From Fabrea salina (lineage: Eukaryota > Ciliophora > Heterotrichea > Heterotrichida > Fabreidae), in contig JALIHJ010000001.1 of assembly GCA_022984795.1 (NCBI GenBank), positions 62,001 through 126,000 on the forward strand: 64,000 nt of DNA, in the 5' to 3' direction. This document shows positions 56,301 to 61,767 of the stretch, piece by piece. The translations under genes and the position numbers were made by a program. Each line of letters begins with the position of its first letter. The stretch's first letter is position 1. The notes beneath the pieces are model-generated. The model was not told the origin of the DNA. It saw nothing but the letters and a program-made list of their open reading frames with translations, and made no database searches.

Positions 56301-56888
56301 TGGTCTAGAAACGCTTACCCTTCACTTAAGCCTTTAGCCCAGTGGGTAGAAGACTTCATTGCCAGACTGGAGTTTATGCAGAAGTGGCTTGACGAAGGCC
56401 CTCCTAATTGCTTCTGGATTTCAGGGTTCTTCTTCACTCAGTCTTTCTTAACAGGGACTCTCCAGAACTACTCAAGGAAGTACAAAATACCTATTGACAC
56501 TCTGTGCTTCGACTTCGAAGTTCTTTCTGAAACCCTAACTCCTGACAGTTTTACTTCAGGACCTGAAGACGGGTGCTACGTCCACGGACTGTTTTTGGAC
56601 GGCGCTAGGTGGGACGACTCCCTAAAAGCTTTAGCAGAACCCCTGCCCAAAATACTCTTTTACCCAGTTCCTGTGATTTGGCTCAAGCCTGTCAAGATTT
56701 CTGAAAAGCCAAAGAAGCACACTTACGAGTGCCCTGTGTACAAGACTTCTACGCGTCAAGGAACTCTTTCTACCACAGGCCATTCAACTAACTTTGTTTT
56801 GTCTATTTTACTGGACATTCAGCCTGAGCACGACTCAAGTCACTGGATCAAGCGAGGCGCAGCCCTTTTAACTCAACTTGATTACTAA
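44391..56888 (+). CDS. Axonemal dynein heavy chain, single-headed inner-arm type
   Basis: The 4,165-residue protein is a complete dynein heavy chain read without interruption. The tail and linker fill about 1-1440. Six AAA modules follow, with P-loops at AAA1 (GPAGTGKT, 1471-1478), AAA2 (GQTFSGKS, 1752), AAA3 (GPTGTGKT, 2123) and AAA4 (GVGGSGRKS, 2482). The stalk coiled coils lie at about 2735-2850 and 2950-3045 with the microtubule-binding tip between. AAA1 contains LDYAAMAKFFKGLASSGSWC and CFDEFNRI. Sequence around AAA1 and AAA2 and total length fit the DNAH3/7/12 inner-arm group. It drives microtubule sliding in cilia. The N-terminal 60 residues are basic and unusual. Confidence 0.92.
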   Translation: MRSVKWDKNEEARKKANGKNPKQKPYGARVLLNIPDFKALARKIEEDTPDIKNPKRPAKRVESLESLPDPPQPPLNNVENPWIADISSQKTLENSKGKPARHIQSVHHHGKIIPSKYNEASFRLDESELNHSEELQIPGTNPKKTKEILSREYANFEFPNLKSTKNISEFDCWREEKTPQEWVEFCQDKPGPHAMSPVYEKGSYNWEPVDVLSYNASEKKFLVKIRKTSQQKKVQRLALRFNDEEEASFEQRVTQARELQSNYEAHARFIDYIDAISGGKISQMRDLLKNHIIRKAVATNKSFENEKYVPILKNLMAVVEEEYARAMKKCIVLLKMQNPKYDEEFLQKKIKVRRETKVVPEIGTVPIPQHPFSKNRRKLEENHWYRIPEAVQVNKILSAKCHSFQDFRYLQTKDLETPMSLKNLYNVQRAHHQAMRQQISIQWREFIISETQDKMAEKFNFFAVDHDDYVQTGLHALLKRMDYVMNTHVRSFIRNSIVDWVEFLKKFGEPQGSESYKKCSVPLVELELNMETRKKSKKKEKEVNEEIGKIDFKPTLEKTRSFIVEFIDWIVEAAAMITNLETDLVPFMKVPKTPVYEVTQENEWVVSAKQKINEMIDEYFKGPQELLENHLKFEWLSKMKPSSYVKELFKEKPSIEALRAELKKFSDAEEELVSIATKEVNFDLIQVKCSKFKEKLQAQITKGMAKIFEMISKFCKEEVSAIHEDYEKIKTKIMTLPNNEDELFELKKFAKGIKAKKEELREREKDVINRTLILEDYGQHLEQETTYMLWYCKTCPIEVDVASREGNNQLQREEEKFREKLEKEKEEWYKEIQNLHSDFEKVQQFSDLKDASDNFNFVKNLEENLKNSMEKLKSFNQRETLFELQLSDKSELQGMIDEFDPFNKLWTNANNFKDNSSIWVNEKKLSDMNSKDADEIASSIDRWSKDCAILKKKLLEKSPEAVSAIDTLKENLNEFQEYVPLVKAIANEAWNEDHWKKLYSIASTPDEEQDPKHETVMSLVSKKMNNYIEEIQEISHRAQREFKLKQTLERMKKEAEAQVLPVIPYKDTYIIETVEDLQAILDEQITSVQAMKSSPYAKPIERQCREWEQRLLHIQETLDLWIKFQGAWMSLKPIFSSDDIMKHMPAETRMFRQVDLSWNMQMESTSKDSAVLEAVAIDGSTLNLFKDANKTLEEIQKSMHNYLESKRLAFPRFFFLSDEDLLDILSQTKDPLKVQDHLNKCFEAIDKVVFTEKMEVTHMVSPEKETIELIEKIDVNEGERKGNVEFWMGDIEKTMYKTIKDITKKSYKEYFQIKRTDWIRNWPSMVILVVDQIIWTHGVEEAIKNNTLSKYEKELTSQIMDIVAIVRGKHDRLTRQTLSAALTIDVHARDIVTDLKKKQVSDFYQFDWIAQLRYYWGDNSDISVRMVNSSIRFGFEYLGNTPRLVITPLTDRCYRTLIGAYNLFYGGGPEGPAGTGKTESVKDLAKAVAVKCVVFNCSDTLDYAAMAKFFKGLASSGSWCCFDEFNRIEAEVLSVVAMQILQIQQAIRERKKIFVFEGTSLPLVHSCAINITMNPGYAGRSELPDNLKALFRPCAMMVPDYALISEISLFSYGFENARSIATKVTASLRLSSEQLSTQGHYDFGMRAVKAILTACGNLKIRYPEENEDILALRALNDVNLPKFTSNDIPLFLGITSDLFPGVELTPIDYGALLTGIEEACQIQNLQPTEEFKSKCIQLYETITVRHGLMLVGQTFSGKSKVISTLQMAISSVKDNPNFANVQKITLNPKSITTNQLYGRWIAESHQWYDGVISTTFRHFTGDKSDDKKWVVFDGPVDSKWIENMNTVLDDNKMLCLTSGETIKLTETMTMMFEVEDLKEASPATVSRCGMVFLEPHRLGWEVLVQSYAASLPEYLSDKYKEYIIDIYWWFCWPLIEYVRKNCKLPVPVTELELVSTALNILDCFLGDYKALGETDIDESPDKKKEVKLPAELDEQMSNFVLFSIIWGIGGATDETTRAKFGEFLKELIEGQNVKENHKLLDTPENWEPRSYSFKLPSSFFEVTYLKKGGSYNWTLWTNLNPSSYMPSKTAEFHEITVPTKDTARISYLMKLLSDNKKHILFSGPTGTGKTVCVLEKLREEYYNETWTYLFMAFSAQTSANKIQMMMESVMEKKSRKVHAPAGNKKMIIFVDDLNMPEKEEYGAQPPIEILRQWMDYFGWYELGTNEFMTYKDIQFAASMGPPGGGRNHITQRYLRHFNKFYIEPFDHESQELIFTTIVDWWFAKQDEPFSRAVVGLKDNLVSATIHVFNRITKELLPTPAKIHYLYNLRDVSKVFQGLSRSTSLAVKEEVSLVKLWAHECKRVFEDRLINYQDREYFENLLKESTKTYFKREWEDVVTVEPLMFGSFIPMISREEGKPKIPDLYCELSDHDLLREKMDEFLDYYNQTNSTKMNLVLFMAAIEHVVKIVRIITQPMGNALLLGVGGSGRKSLTMLATCIAEYSLFEIEVSKNFGMTDWRDKIKELFFKVGLENNATVFMFPDTQISNEGFLEDVNNLLNNGEVPNLFENEDKQKILDELQDEAMQVKQVTTAEGIYAYFIERVRSNLHIVLCLSPIGESFRTRLRKFPSLVNCCTIDWFLPWPEEALNSVAEYYMTSIDVDEKTKKGLVEMCVSMQKKVTVITERYREELRRHYYITPTSYLELIGTFQNLINTKRVQLTKNIARYEGGLEKLFSTGEKVKIMEQELEELKPQLEQQQKENNILKEDLTQKQKEAQVVRAACEEDEAKCEKDREEAASIAAECEQKLSEAMPIYEKAVKAVKQLDKSKIDELKGMKGVPPKGVTLTMEALSKLFGLSPIMVNKQSGFGKEPDWLETARKNILNRSNLMNDLIHFDKDNIDPNVISSLEKMIKNPEFEEKKIERSSKAAYCMSQWVRAIYNYDDVMKVIRPKQAALAEAQGKLKKAEEELKEKRENLQKQEDYIAKLEADYQEAIQKEQELQNNVDTCRIKLERAGKLINGLKDEKGRWEEEAANLKEKAVNIVGDLVISSGIVAYLGVFTGHYRSDCIEEWVRKLKEKEIPSSGEFSLQAVLGEPVKIQDWTMASLPNDSFSIDNAIIQDISSRWPLMIDPQMQANNWIKRMEGERLDITKLHNENLSNLLVNALNFGKAVLIENMGESINPELDGLLSMKKGQEASVKIGDKLADMSKDFRLYMTTKLPRPHYPPEICVRVSLLNFMTTQEGLLDQMLAFTVNKIEPHMEAQRQKSIRESAEGAKKLKELEDMILNLVSSSEGDILEDETLIEALEKSKQTSKEIHDQLRQQENLMKNVKETRKLYTPSAFRVSQLFFCIADLCMIEPMYQYSLEWYERIYSLAIQEELEKSTTKNERVRNLITTFTLLLYQNVCRSLFEKDKLLFSFQVCTKIMQSEDRIDPKELRFLMTGGTKSQIDSPNPTQEEDRTWLENKDWAAILELSEMPSFDTFDIDFKNYVTEWKEMWESPDPLEHSWPGGWKNKLSKFQQLLVLRIIRPDKVVSSIEKLIVEELSSDFISPPAFDLELSFKDSENNVPIIFVLSPGVDPISEVEKLAAKMSMKHRMEAISLGDGQGVKAEAALDRAIGEGGWVVLQNCHLASSWMPTLEKRVDEIDPETTSPEFRLWLTSMPDEKFPVSILQNSIKLTNEPPKGLKKNLIRSYLTFDKNAFGDNQKPMEFKRLVYGLSFFHALIQERRKFGALGWNIPYEFSMPDLSISFYQLRMFLNEYEQIPWDALRYMVAEANYGGRVTDAWDRRTINTILKDFYTEKVLTDAYVINDCSEYKMPPEGEVEDYVEFITKSIPHYDRTEVFGLHENASITSAIQETNQLLSTCLSLLPRTAGSQEKTSEQIMTEIAVDIYNKMPNLFDIEEASKRYKIVYEESMNTVLIQELIRFNNLLKVIRTSTIQLKDALAGLVTMSADLEKVGNALFDNKVPEMWSRNAYPSLKPLAQWVEDFIARLEFMQKWLDEGPPNCFWISGFFFTQSFLTGTLQNYSRKYKIPIDTLCFDFEVLSETLTPDSFTSGPEDGCYVHGLFLDGARWDDSLKALAEPLPKILFYPVPVIWLKPVKISEKPKKHTYECPVYKTSTRQGTLSTTGHSTNFVLSILLDIQPEHDSSHWIKRGAALLTQLDY

Positions 56889-56892
56889 TAAA

Positions 56893-57828
56893 ATGGACTT
56901 AGATGCACGCATTGCCAAACTCAAAGAAAGGTTCCCTGCAGGCGAAAGGCAGGTGCTAGAGTATGCCTGCAAAATGCCCACGCTGGCAGACGCAGTTGAG
57001 TACCTGAAAAGCATATATGGAAACCCAGTTTCGCAGCCCTCAGCTTGGGCACAGCCTCTGAAAATAGACACTGAGTCTGAAGCTAAGAAAAAAGCTAGGG
57101 CCAGGGCTGTAGAACCGCCTAGATTCAAACAAAACTTTGCAGCTGACACTTACAAGATTAAAGAATGCAAGAACAAAGCAGGCTGCAACTGTGACGGGTA
57201 CCACCATGAATTCGAAAGGAGAAGGAACCCAGCCAAGTACAGGTACTCTGAAATTCCTTGTCCCAACGTGTTCAAAGGAGGCTGGAAAGCACCTGCCCTA
57301 TGTCCTAAAGGCGACTCTTGCGGACACTCACACACAGTAAACGAAGCCTCTTACCATCCAAGGACTTACAAAACCAAAAAGTGCAACAAGTACGAGCAAG
57401 GAAAGTGCCATTACGGAGACAGGTGTGCGTTCATCCACGGAAGCAATGACCCAATAGCAGCTGCTTGGCGCAGGAAACAAGAAGACATGATGCGTCCCAA
57501 ACCAATTAAAACAGAAGACATGAAAGTTAACTTGTCCTCGATGGTGCCTAGTTACAGACAAGAAGTGAGTTCTTCGCTGTCGCCTTCAGCCTGGACTTTT
57601 GAACCTCGCTCAGAGAATCCCCTTGAAGAAGTAAACCTTAAAATGCAAAAACGGATTGAAGAACTGTACTTGAAAACTCTGTGTTCTATTTGCTTCCAGC
57701 AAGAAAAAGGAGTAGCTCTGGTACCTTGTGGACACATGTTTTGCGAAGAGTGCATCAACCAGACCTACACAGCAGTGTGTCCTGTGTGCAGAAGAGACTT
57801 CACCAATAAAGTTATTGTTTATTTATAA
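56893..57828 (+). CDS. CCCH zinc-finger plus RING protein, Unkempt-like
   Basis: The ATG at 56893 (MDLDARIAKLKERF) is chosen because an upstream in-frame extension would overlap the dynein stop and needs a TTG start. The product has 311 residues. Residues about 5-45 resemble a CUE-type ubiquitin-binding helix set. Three CCCH-like fingers follow (CKNKAGCNCDGYHH, CPKGDSCGHSH, CNKYEQGKCHYGDRCAFIH). A C-terminal RING (about 265-305) reads CSICFQQEKGVALVPCGHMF and CPVC. The CCCH-then-RING order resembles Unkempt and related RNA-binding E3 ligases. An RNA-linked ubiquitination role is inferred. Confidence 0.82.
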   Translation: MDLDARIAKLKERFPAGERQVLEYACKMPTLADAVEYLKSIYGNPVSQPSAWAQPLKIDTESEAKKKARARAVEPPRFKQNFAADTYKIKECKNKAGCNCDGYHHEFERRRNPAKYRYSEIPCPNVFKGGWKAPALCPKGDSCGHSHTVNEASYHPRTYKTKKCNKYEQGKCHYGDRCAFIHGSNDPIAAAWRRKQEDMMRPKPIKTEDMKVNLSSMVPSYRQEVSSSLSPSAWTFEPRSENPLEEVNLKMQKRIEELYLKTLCSICFQQEKGVALVPCGHMFCEECINQTYTAVCPVCRRDFTNKVIVYL

Positions 57829-58343
57829 TGTTTGAAGAAATATTTAAAATTTCTCTGAGTGTAGACGAAAGCATAATTAGGCAAGTTGGGTGTTTGTTAG
57901 TAGGTTGTGACATAGAAGAGGAGTTCCCTGAACTCAAAAGGTTCTTACCAGACCCTTTGGTGCACGTTAACGTTGAAGACCCCAAGAGTTTCCGAGTGCT
58001 TTTGACAAAGACTGATCAGAAGCTTTTGGAGGAGTGGAAAAAGATGAGGGAAATGCTTTACTTAGTTAACGAAGACAGAAAAAGACTCAGGCACTTTTTG
58101 TTCAAGGTCCTGTCAGAAGTAGCCAAAGGCATTCCTGCTTCGAACTTCGAGCAGTTCCTAGCTAAGTCCCAAAACGTGAACTACGAACTGACCAAGTTTT
58201 TCTTAGAGAAAGCCAGAAAAAAGTCTGAAAGTTCTGTCTACAAATCGACCCAAACTTGCCAAGACTCCAACAAAGAAAACGTTCCGCCACCAACTGTACA
58301 AAGAAAGCATTCAAGAATACCTTCCTTAAAGCACTTTAAATAA
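57828..58343 (+). CDS. Small helical protein, unknown
   Basis: The 171-residue protein has helices about 58-125 (KTDQKLLEEWKKMREMLYLV, FLFKVLSEVAKGIPASNFEQ) and a Ser/Lys-rich tail with SNKENVPPP. Its ATG overlaps the preceding stop by one base (TAATG 57826-57830). It stops four bases before the Aurora-like kinase, so it may be co-expressed with it. No family is recognised. Confidence 0.62.
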   Translation: MFEEIFKISLSVDESIIRQVGCLLVGCDIEEEFPELKRFLPDPLVHVNVEDPKSFRVLLTKTDQKLLEEWKKMREMLYLVNEDRKRLRHFLFKVLSEVAKGIPASNFEQFLAKSQNVNYELTKFFLEKARKKSESSVYKSTQTCQDSNKENVPPPTVQRKHSRIPSLKHFK

Positions 58344-58347
58344 TATA

Positions 58348-59115
58348 ATGTGGAAACTAGGGGACTTCAAATTCAAAGAAGAACTCGGCAGAGGCAAAAT
58401 GGGCAGGGTCTTCAGAGCTCTTGAAAAAAAGTCCCAAAAAGAAGTAGCTCTTAAAATAGTGCCTAAGTCCTGCATTGATAAAACCACCTTTAAAGCTCTG
58501 CGCAGAGAAGTAGAAGTCCAAGCTCGGCTTTACCACCCCAACATAGTTAGGCTTTACGGCTATTTCCAAGACGAGTACATGCTTTACTTAGTGCTTGAGT
58601 ATTTAGATGGCGGGGACCTTTTTAACTACATCAAAAGGAAAGGCAAACTAGACGAACCCCAAACCAAACTTATAGTCAGAGGCGTTTTAAGGGGCTTGGA
58701 GCACCTAAACAGCTTAGGAGTCATGCACAGGGACATCAAACCTGAAAACATCTTGTTAACAAGTGAACTGACTCCTAAGATTGCTGACTTCGGGCACTGT
58801 GCTTTGGTTCCTTCTGACCAGAATAAAAGATACTCCGTTTGCGGTACACTGCAGTTCATATGCCCAGAAATGGCTGAGAGTAAGGGATACAACTCTTCTT
58901 GTGACCTTTGGGCTTTAGGACAAGTGATGTACGAGTGCTTAATGGGCAAACCTACTTGGAAAATCAACTCTATAGAAGAAATACCTAAACTAAACTCTGT
59001 AGAAGTTGCTTGTGTTAGCGAAGACTGTAAAGACTTAATACACAAACTACTGAAAAAAACACAGAGACCACAAGTAAGTGAAGTTATTTCTCATAAGTGG
59101 CTAAGCTGTTCTTAA
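58348..59115 (+). CDS. Aurora-like Ser/Thr kinase
   Basis: The 255-residue protein is essentially a bare kinase domain. It starts WKLGDFKFKEELGRGKMGRV, close to the Aurora opening, with Met in place of the glycine-loop Phe. Lys36 (VALKIV), HRD at 126-128, DFG at 146-148 and CGTLQFICPEM in the activation segment are present; CPE replaces the usual APE/PPE. Regulatory N- and C-tails are absent. Auroras control mitosis and, in protists, ciliary disassembly; PLK4-like kinases are an alternative. Its last 15 nt overlap the converging Pin1 gene. Confidence 0.82.
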   Translation: MWKLGDFKFKEELGRGKMGRVFRALEKKSQKEVALKIVPKSCIDKTTFKALRREVEVQARLYHPNIVRLYGYFQDEYMLYLVLEYLDGGDLFNYIKRKGKLDEPQTKLIVRGVLRGLEHLNSLGVMHRDIKPENILLTSELTPKIADFGHCALVPSDQNKRYSVCGTLQFICPEMAESKGYNSSCDLWALGQVMYECLMGKPTWKINSIEEIPKLNSVEVACVSEDCKDLIHKLLKKTQRPQVSEVISHKWLSCS

Positions 59116-59436
59116 GATTAAGTGAACTCCTGAATCAGTAACTACAGGCTCACTTATCTGGCCTACTTGGAGTGCAAAAGTAGCGTCTTCAAAAGGCTTC
59201 TGCATTGCGCCCTTGCCGAAGGGACCTAGGTCTCCACCCCTGGCAGCACTTCTGCACTCACTTACTTCGTTTGCAATTTGGTCAAAGTTGTCTCCGGCGT
59301 CAAGTCTCTGTTTAATTCTTTGGATGCCCTGCATAGCTTCTTCAAAGCTGCGGGTGACAGGTTTGTTTCTGTAGGAGTCGTTGGGGTTCCTTGAACCTGA
59401 GTGCTTGAGTAAGATATGCTTGGCCTGGACTTCCAT
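59101..59436 (-). CDS. PIN1: Pin1-type (parvulin) peptidyl-prolyl isomerase without WW domain
   Basis: The 111-residue protein is a complete parvulin domain: VQAKHILLKHSGSRNP, FEEAMQGIQRIKQRLDAG, FDQIANEVSECRSAARGGDL, GPFGKGAMQKPFEDATFAL and VVTDSGVHLILRT. The catalytic Cys-Ser (SECRSA) and His positions match Pin1; the basic phosphate-binding loop is present in part (KHSGSRNP). Plant Pin1At is likewise WW-free. It isomerises pSer/pThr-Pro bonds. Its stop (TAG) lies inside the last codons of the converging kinase gene. Confidence 0.9.
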   Translation of the reverse strand: MEVQAKHILLKHSGSRNPNDSYRNKPVTRSFEEAMQGIQRIKQRLDAGDNFDQIANEVSECRSAARGGDLGPFGKGAMQKPFEDATFALQVGQISEPVVTDSGVHLILRTA

Positions 59437-59451
59437 TTTACTTGATTGTAA
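59437..59451. promoter_or_regulatory. 15-bp divergent intergenic spacer (TTTACTTGATTGTAA)
   Basis: This spacer lies between the start codons of the Pin1-type gene and the RNASEK-like gene. It is the third spacer of exactly this length in the window. Confidence 0.4.
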
Positions 59452-59796
59452 ATGGGAAACAATTGCTTAGGGTACTGCAGTATGCTTTCTTTTGTGGGGG
59501 CAGTTTACTTGACAGGACTGGGATTGGCATTACAGAAGGAATACGAATACTTGCCGATCAGTGACAAAAAAGATAGGGCTTCTAATTGCTACTGGACAGC
59601 CATTGTGTACCTTGTGATATTTGTAGTAAGCTTATGTTTTTTTATGAAGAAAACCAAAAACCAGAACGGGTACCAGAAAATTGCAAGTGACAACCAAGCC
59701 CAGGAAAGGAATGGAAGTTCTGAAGAAAGGAAAGAACCAAATCAGGCATTTGATTCTGCTGGACTAGGGTCCTCCTTACTAGTGTCAAAGGACTAA
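59452..59796 (+). CDS. RNASEK: RNASEK-like two-helix membrane protein
   Basis: The 114-residue protein has two transmembrane segments, at about 10-28 (CSMLSFVGAVYLTGLGLAL) and 47-65 (CYWTAIVYLVIFVVSLCFF), with a short charged loop between. The Cys/Gly-rich first helix and the spacing resemble ribonuclease kappa, now seen as a V-ATPase-associated protein. The C-terminal 45 residues are hydrophilic and disordered, longer than in animal RNASEK. The N-terminal MGNNC also fits a myristoylation site, an alternative feature. Confidence 0.6.
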   Translation: MGNNCLGYCSMLSFVGAVYLTGLGLALQKEYEYLPISDKKDRASNCYWTAIVYLVIFVVSLCFFMKKTKNQNGYQKIASDNQAQERNGSSEERKEPNQAFDSAGLGSSLLVSKD

Positions 59797-59813
59797 GTAA
59801 TTCTTATCATTCA

Positions 59814-61688
59814 TTAAATCTTTTTAAAGTCGTAACTAATTCTGGCAAGCTCTTCTTCGTCACTCTCGAAACTAAACAGTCTGTCTCTGAATTCGTTGGA
59901 ACTATCTTCGCTGGTTTCTCTGAAGTTTTGTCTTTTAGGAGTTCTGTGAATGGGAGAAAACTGCTGGATTCCTTCCCGGATGTTAATCTTGGGAATGGGA
60001 GGCCTTCCTAAAGAGGGTGACTCTAAGTTTCTAGGTCTGAATTGTGGTAAGCTTTCGCGGGATTCAAGTAGTGCGTAGAACCTAGGAGACCTTGATGAAA
60101 TTGCTTGTGAAGTGTCAATGCTGTCCGAGAGCCTAAAAGAAGTGTTTCTGGAAACAGAAGCTTTGATGTCTTGGTTTTCCCAGTGCTTTTGCACAGAGGT
60201 AAACTTGTTTTCTAAAATACTGGGCCGTTTGGCAGAGTCTGAAATGACTTTCCTGGACCTGATACCTTGTATTTTGGTTTTGAGTCTGGCGATTCTGATT
60301 TTGATGGACTCTTTTTCTTGGGGTTTGGCTGAGTTTAGTTTTTTTTCTAGTTCTTCCATTTCTTTTTCTAAGTCTTGGATGTTGTTGTCTTGGTACTTGT
60401 TGTTTTCTGGGGCTCTAGTGGAAGGCAGTCTAGCAGAAACCTGAAGCCTTTCTAGCTCTAGTTCTTTTTTCCTAATATTAATGGTTGCTTCTTTTTGGTG
60501 TTCTCTGAAGTTGCTTCTTTCGTGGTCTAGTTGGTTCCACTCTTCTTCAAGTTTAGTTTTTTCTTGCTTAATTATATTTTCTTGAGATGCTTTATACTCT
60601 TCTAAGTCTTTGAGTTTTTGTTGGTACTGAGTCCTCAGTAACTTAGTTTCATTGCAAAGCCAGTCAAGTTCTTGCTGGGCTTTTTCTTTGTCAGCTTTGA
60701 TTTTCTGAAGTTTGCGCATTTCGATTTCTAAAAGAGAGTTGCTTCTCATTCCTGAAAAACTAGAACAGGTGTCTATAGAAAACTTAGAAACATCGCAGTT
60801 CTCGAATTCGCAGTTCTTGAGTTCTTGGTAAGCAGAGTGCATGCTGCTTTCTAGGTGCTTGCCAAACTCGTAGACTTCTTTAGGAATGGCTGTTTGCATT
60901 TTTAGGTTAGTAATTTCTTCTTCGAGTTTCCTTACGTAGGTAGCTTGGGATTCTTTTTTAAATAAGTTCGGTATCTCTTGTTTGGTTCGGGGGTTGAAGC
61001 CTTTATCAGTTAAGTCCACAAGCACTTTAAGGCTGCCAATGCTCAAAGTACTTTTAGTTGGGTTGTCTCCTTCAGTTAAGCAAACCAAGTAGTCTACTTC
61101 TCTTTTCAGCTGCAAAAGTTCTTGTGTGTCTATTTGGATTTCTTTGTTAAAGCTGTTTTCAAGGGCTTCAGCAATCTCATCTATGCTGTTGTGGTTAGGG
61201 TGTCTGGGTTCAGGTACTTCTCTGCTGGGCTCTGTTATTTTTAGTTCGAAATCGAATTCTGACAAATCCATGTCGTCTTGGAACTTTCTGAGTTCATTAG
61301 ACCTGCAGTCTTCAATGACCATGTAAGCTCTGTCTAAGTTCTGTAGAACTGTTTCGATATTTTTGCAGATTTCTTCTTCAGGCCCAGTTAGCATTTGCGA
61401 GGGAGACTCAAAGTCCCAGTCCTCAAAGTTTGACTTGCGCGAAGCTACTCTACTGTAGTCCGAGATAACGGAGTCTTGGTAGTTTTCAGACAGAAAAGAA
61501 GTGATCTTTGTAGTTGGGTACTGCATGGACCCCTTCATTAGGTATTGGACTACATTGTTAAGGCGGTCAATTTGGTCATCTAGAGTTTCAGAGGGGAATT
61601 TGCTGGACTTGAAGTAACTATTAGGTGACATATCCCCGAAGCTTATCTTTATTTCGCCTGATTTCTTTTCAGCTTCACTATCGAACAT
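59814..61688 (-). CDS. Long coiled-coil protein, unknown
   Basis: The start is set at MFDSEAEKKSGEIK (61688); an upstream Met adds ten hydrophobic residues that look unlike the rest. The protein has 624 residues. Residues about 1-200 are acidic and mixed, 170-290 partly helical. A strong coiled coil spans about 310-500 (KLQKIKADKEKAQQELDWLC, KEMEELEKKLNSAKPQEKES). The C-terminal 120 residues are Ser/Arg/Pro-rich. No motor head or other domain is seen, so a cytoskeletal scaffold is a guess. Confidence 0.7.
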   Translation of the reverse strand: MFDSEAEKKSGEIKISFGDMSPNSYFKSSKFPSETLDDQIDRLNNVVQYLMKGSMQYPTTKITSFLSENYQDSVISDYSRVASRKSNFEDWDFESPSQMLTGPEEEICKNIETVLQNLDRAYMVIEDCRSNELRKFQDDMDLSEFDFELKITEPSREVPEPRHPNHNSIDEIAEALENSFNKEIQIDTQELLQLKREVDYLVCLTEGDNPTKSTLSIGSLKVLVDLTDKGFNPRTKQEIPNLFKKESQATYVRKLEEEITNLKMQTAIPKEVYEFGKHLESSMHSAYQELKNCEFENCDVSKFSIDTCSSFSGMRSNSLLEIEMRKLQKIKADKEKAQQELDWLCNETKLLRTQYQQKLKDLEEYKASQENIIKQEKTKLEEEWNQLDHERSNFREHQKEATINIRKKELELERLQVSARLPSTRAPENNKYQDNNIQDLEKEMEELEKKLNSAKPQEKESIKIRIARLKTKIQGIRSRKVISDSAKRPSILENKFTSVQKHWENQDIKASVSRNTSFRLSDSIDTSQAISSRSPRFYALLESRESLPQFRPRNLESPSLGRPPIPKINIREGIQQFSPIHRTPKRQNFRETSEDSSNEFRDRLFSFESDEEELARISYDFKKI

Positions 61689-61767
61689 TTTTATAATCTT
61701 TGAGTAAATTAAGTACATACTAAGTTATAACGCAGTAACACTCTGGCTTTACAGAAAATTGTTATAA
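61689..61767. promoter_or_regulatory. 79-bp divergent intergenic region
   Basis: It lies between the divergent starts of the coiled-coil gene and LRRC9. It is AT-rich with no motif recognised. Confidence 0.35.

Noticed and set aside
56878-56892. Five-residue upstream extension of the CCCH/RING protein
   Set aside because: It needs a TTG start and overlaps the dynein stop; the ATG at 56893 is in the usual AT-rich start context.
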